51,584 bases of DNA, taken from the NCBI GenBank assembly GCA_910589105.1, contig CAJUST010000003.1, positions 145,205-196,788 of the forward strand, written 5' to 3'. The position numbers and the translations under genes are program-made. The notes beneath the pieces are model-generated. The model saw nothing but the letters and a program-made list of their open reading frames with translations, did not search any database and was not told the DNA's origin. The number at the start of each line of letters is the position of its first letter. Position 1 is the first letter of the stretch. The DNA comes from an uncultured Lachnospiraceae bacterium (GTDB lineage Bacteria > Bacillota > Clostridia > Lachnospirales > Lachnospiraceae). This document shows, piece after piece, positions 51,553 through 51,584 of the stretch.

Positions 51553-51584
51553 CGGAAAAGGCTATCCTCTACTGCAATAGGGGA

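Noticed and set aside
1..51584. tRNA or rRNA genes
   Set aside because: No cloverleaf-type segment with T-loop GTTCRANNC or rRNA-like block was recognised while reading the intergenic regions.

Overview
This window looks like a chromosomal segment of a low-to-moderate-GC Firmicute, most likely a Lachnospiraceae or closely related Clostridia species. Supporting this are strong AGGAGG ribosome binding sites, clean TTGnnn-N17-TATAAT-type promoters, a SpoVB-like flippase, an EpsG-type polymerase, a formate-THF ligase/FolD pair, a short ProB without PUA domain, InlB-type surface repeats, and Rpn-type nuclease/transposase remnants like those common in gut Lachnospiraceae. Species cannot be fixed from the sequence alone.

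Layout. (1) 1-18.4 kb is mostly housekeeping: the 3' end of a surface repeat protein; an AI-2E-type transporter facing a YitT-type membrane protein; a proline operon proB-DUF896-5-formyl-THF cyclo-ligase-proA with overlapping genes; yebC, an O-acetylhomoserine sulfhydrylase, glgA, a TepA/ClpP-like protease; then uppP-ftsK-fhs-folD-zinc-ribbon protein-rlmH in tight succession. (2) 18.4-21.6 kb holds a soluble hybrid histidine kinase, a lone reverse-strand tyrosine recombinase, and a decayed scrap of a sugar transferase. (3) 21.7-33.1 kb is an 11-gene Wzx/Wzy-type exopolysaccharide or capsule locus: initiating phosphoglycosyl transferase, GT4, two acyltransferases, two GT2, EpsG polymerase, pyruvyl transferase, Wzx flippase, FrhB-like protein, then a terminator. 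(4) 33.2-42.7 kb returns to core genes: SpoVB-like flippase, NifS-DUF1810-mnmA, PHP phosphatase and HAD hydrolase, and the glycolytic run gap-pgk-tpiA. (5) From the tpiA terminator to the window end lies an accessory island: four AACTATCATA repeats overlapping an integrase promoter, a tyrosine integrase, a 2,082-residue putative nuclease-STAND NTPase, and Rpn-family remnants.

Two observations stand out. The two adjacent acyltransferase genes of the polysaccharide locus each carry the longest poly-G runs I found in the window: G10, in frame, in the first; G8, leaving the second frameshifted after 37 codons. One added G would restore a 314-residue protein. This is the architecture of a slipped-strand phase-variable pair that would switch polysaccharide acylation, although assembly error at homopolymers must be excluded. 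Second, the giant protein behind the integrase combines an N-terminal region resembling the Cap4/DUF4297 PD-(D/E)XK nucleases, a complete STAND NTPase core and about 1,500 residues of helical sensor-like sequence. That is an Avs-like antiphage architecture, and I could not place it in a named subtype.

How the genes connect: UppP regenerates the undecaprenyl phosphate on which the polysaccharide initiating transferase acts. Fhs, FolD and the cyclo-ligase belong to one-carbon folate metabolism. The NifS-type desulfurase probably feeds sulfur to MnmA two genes downstream.
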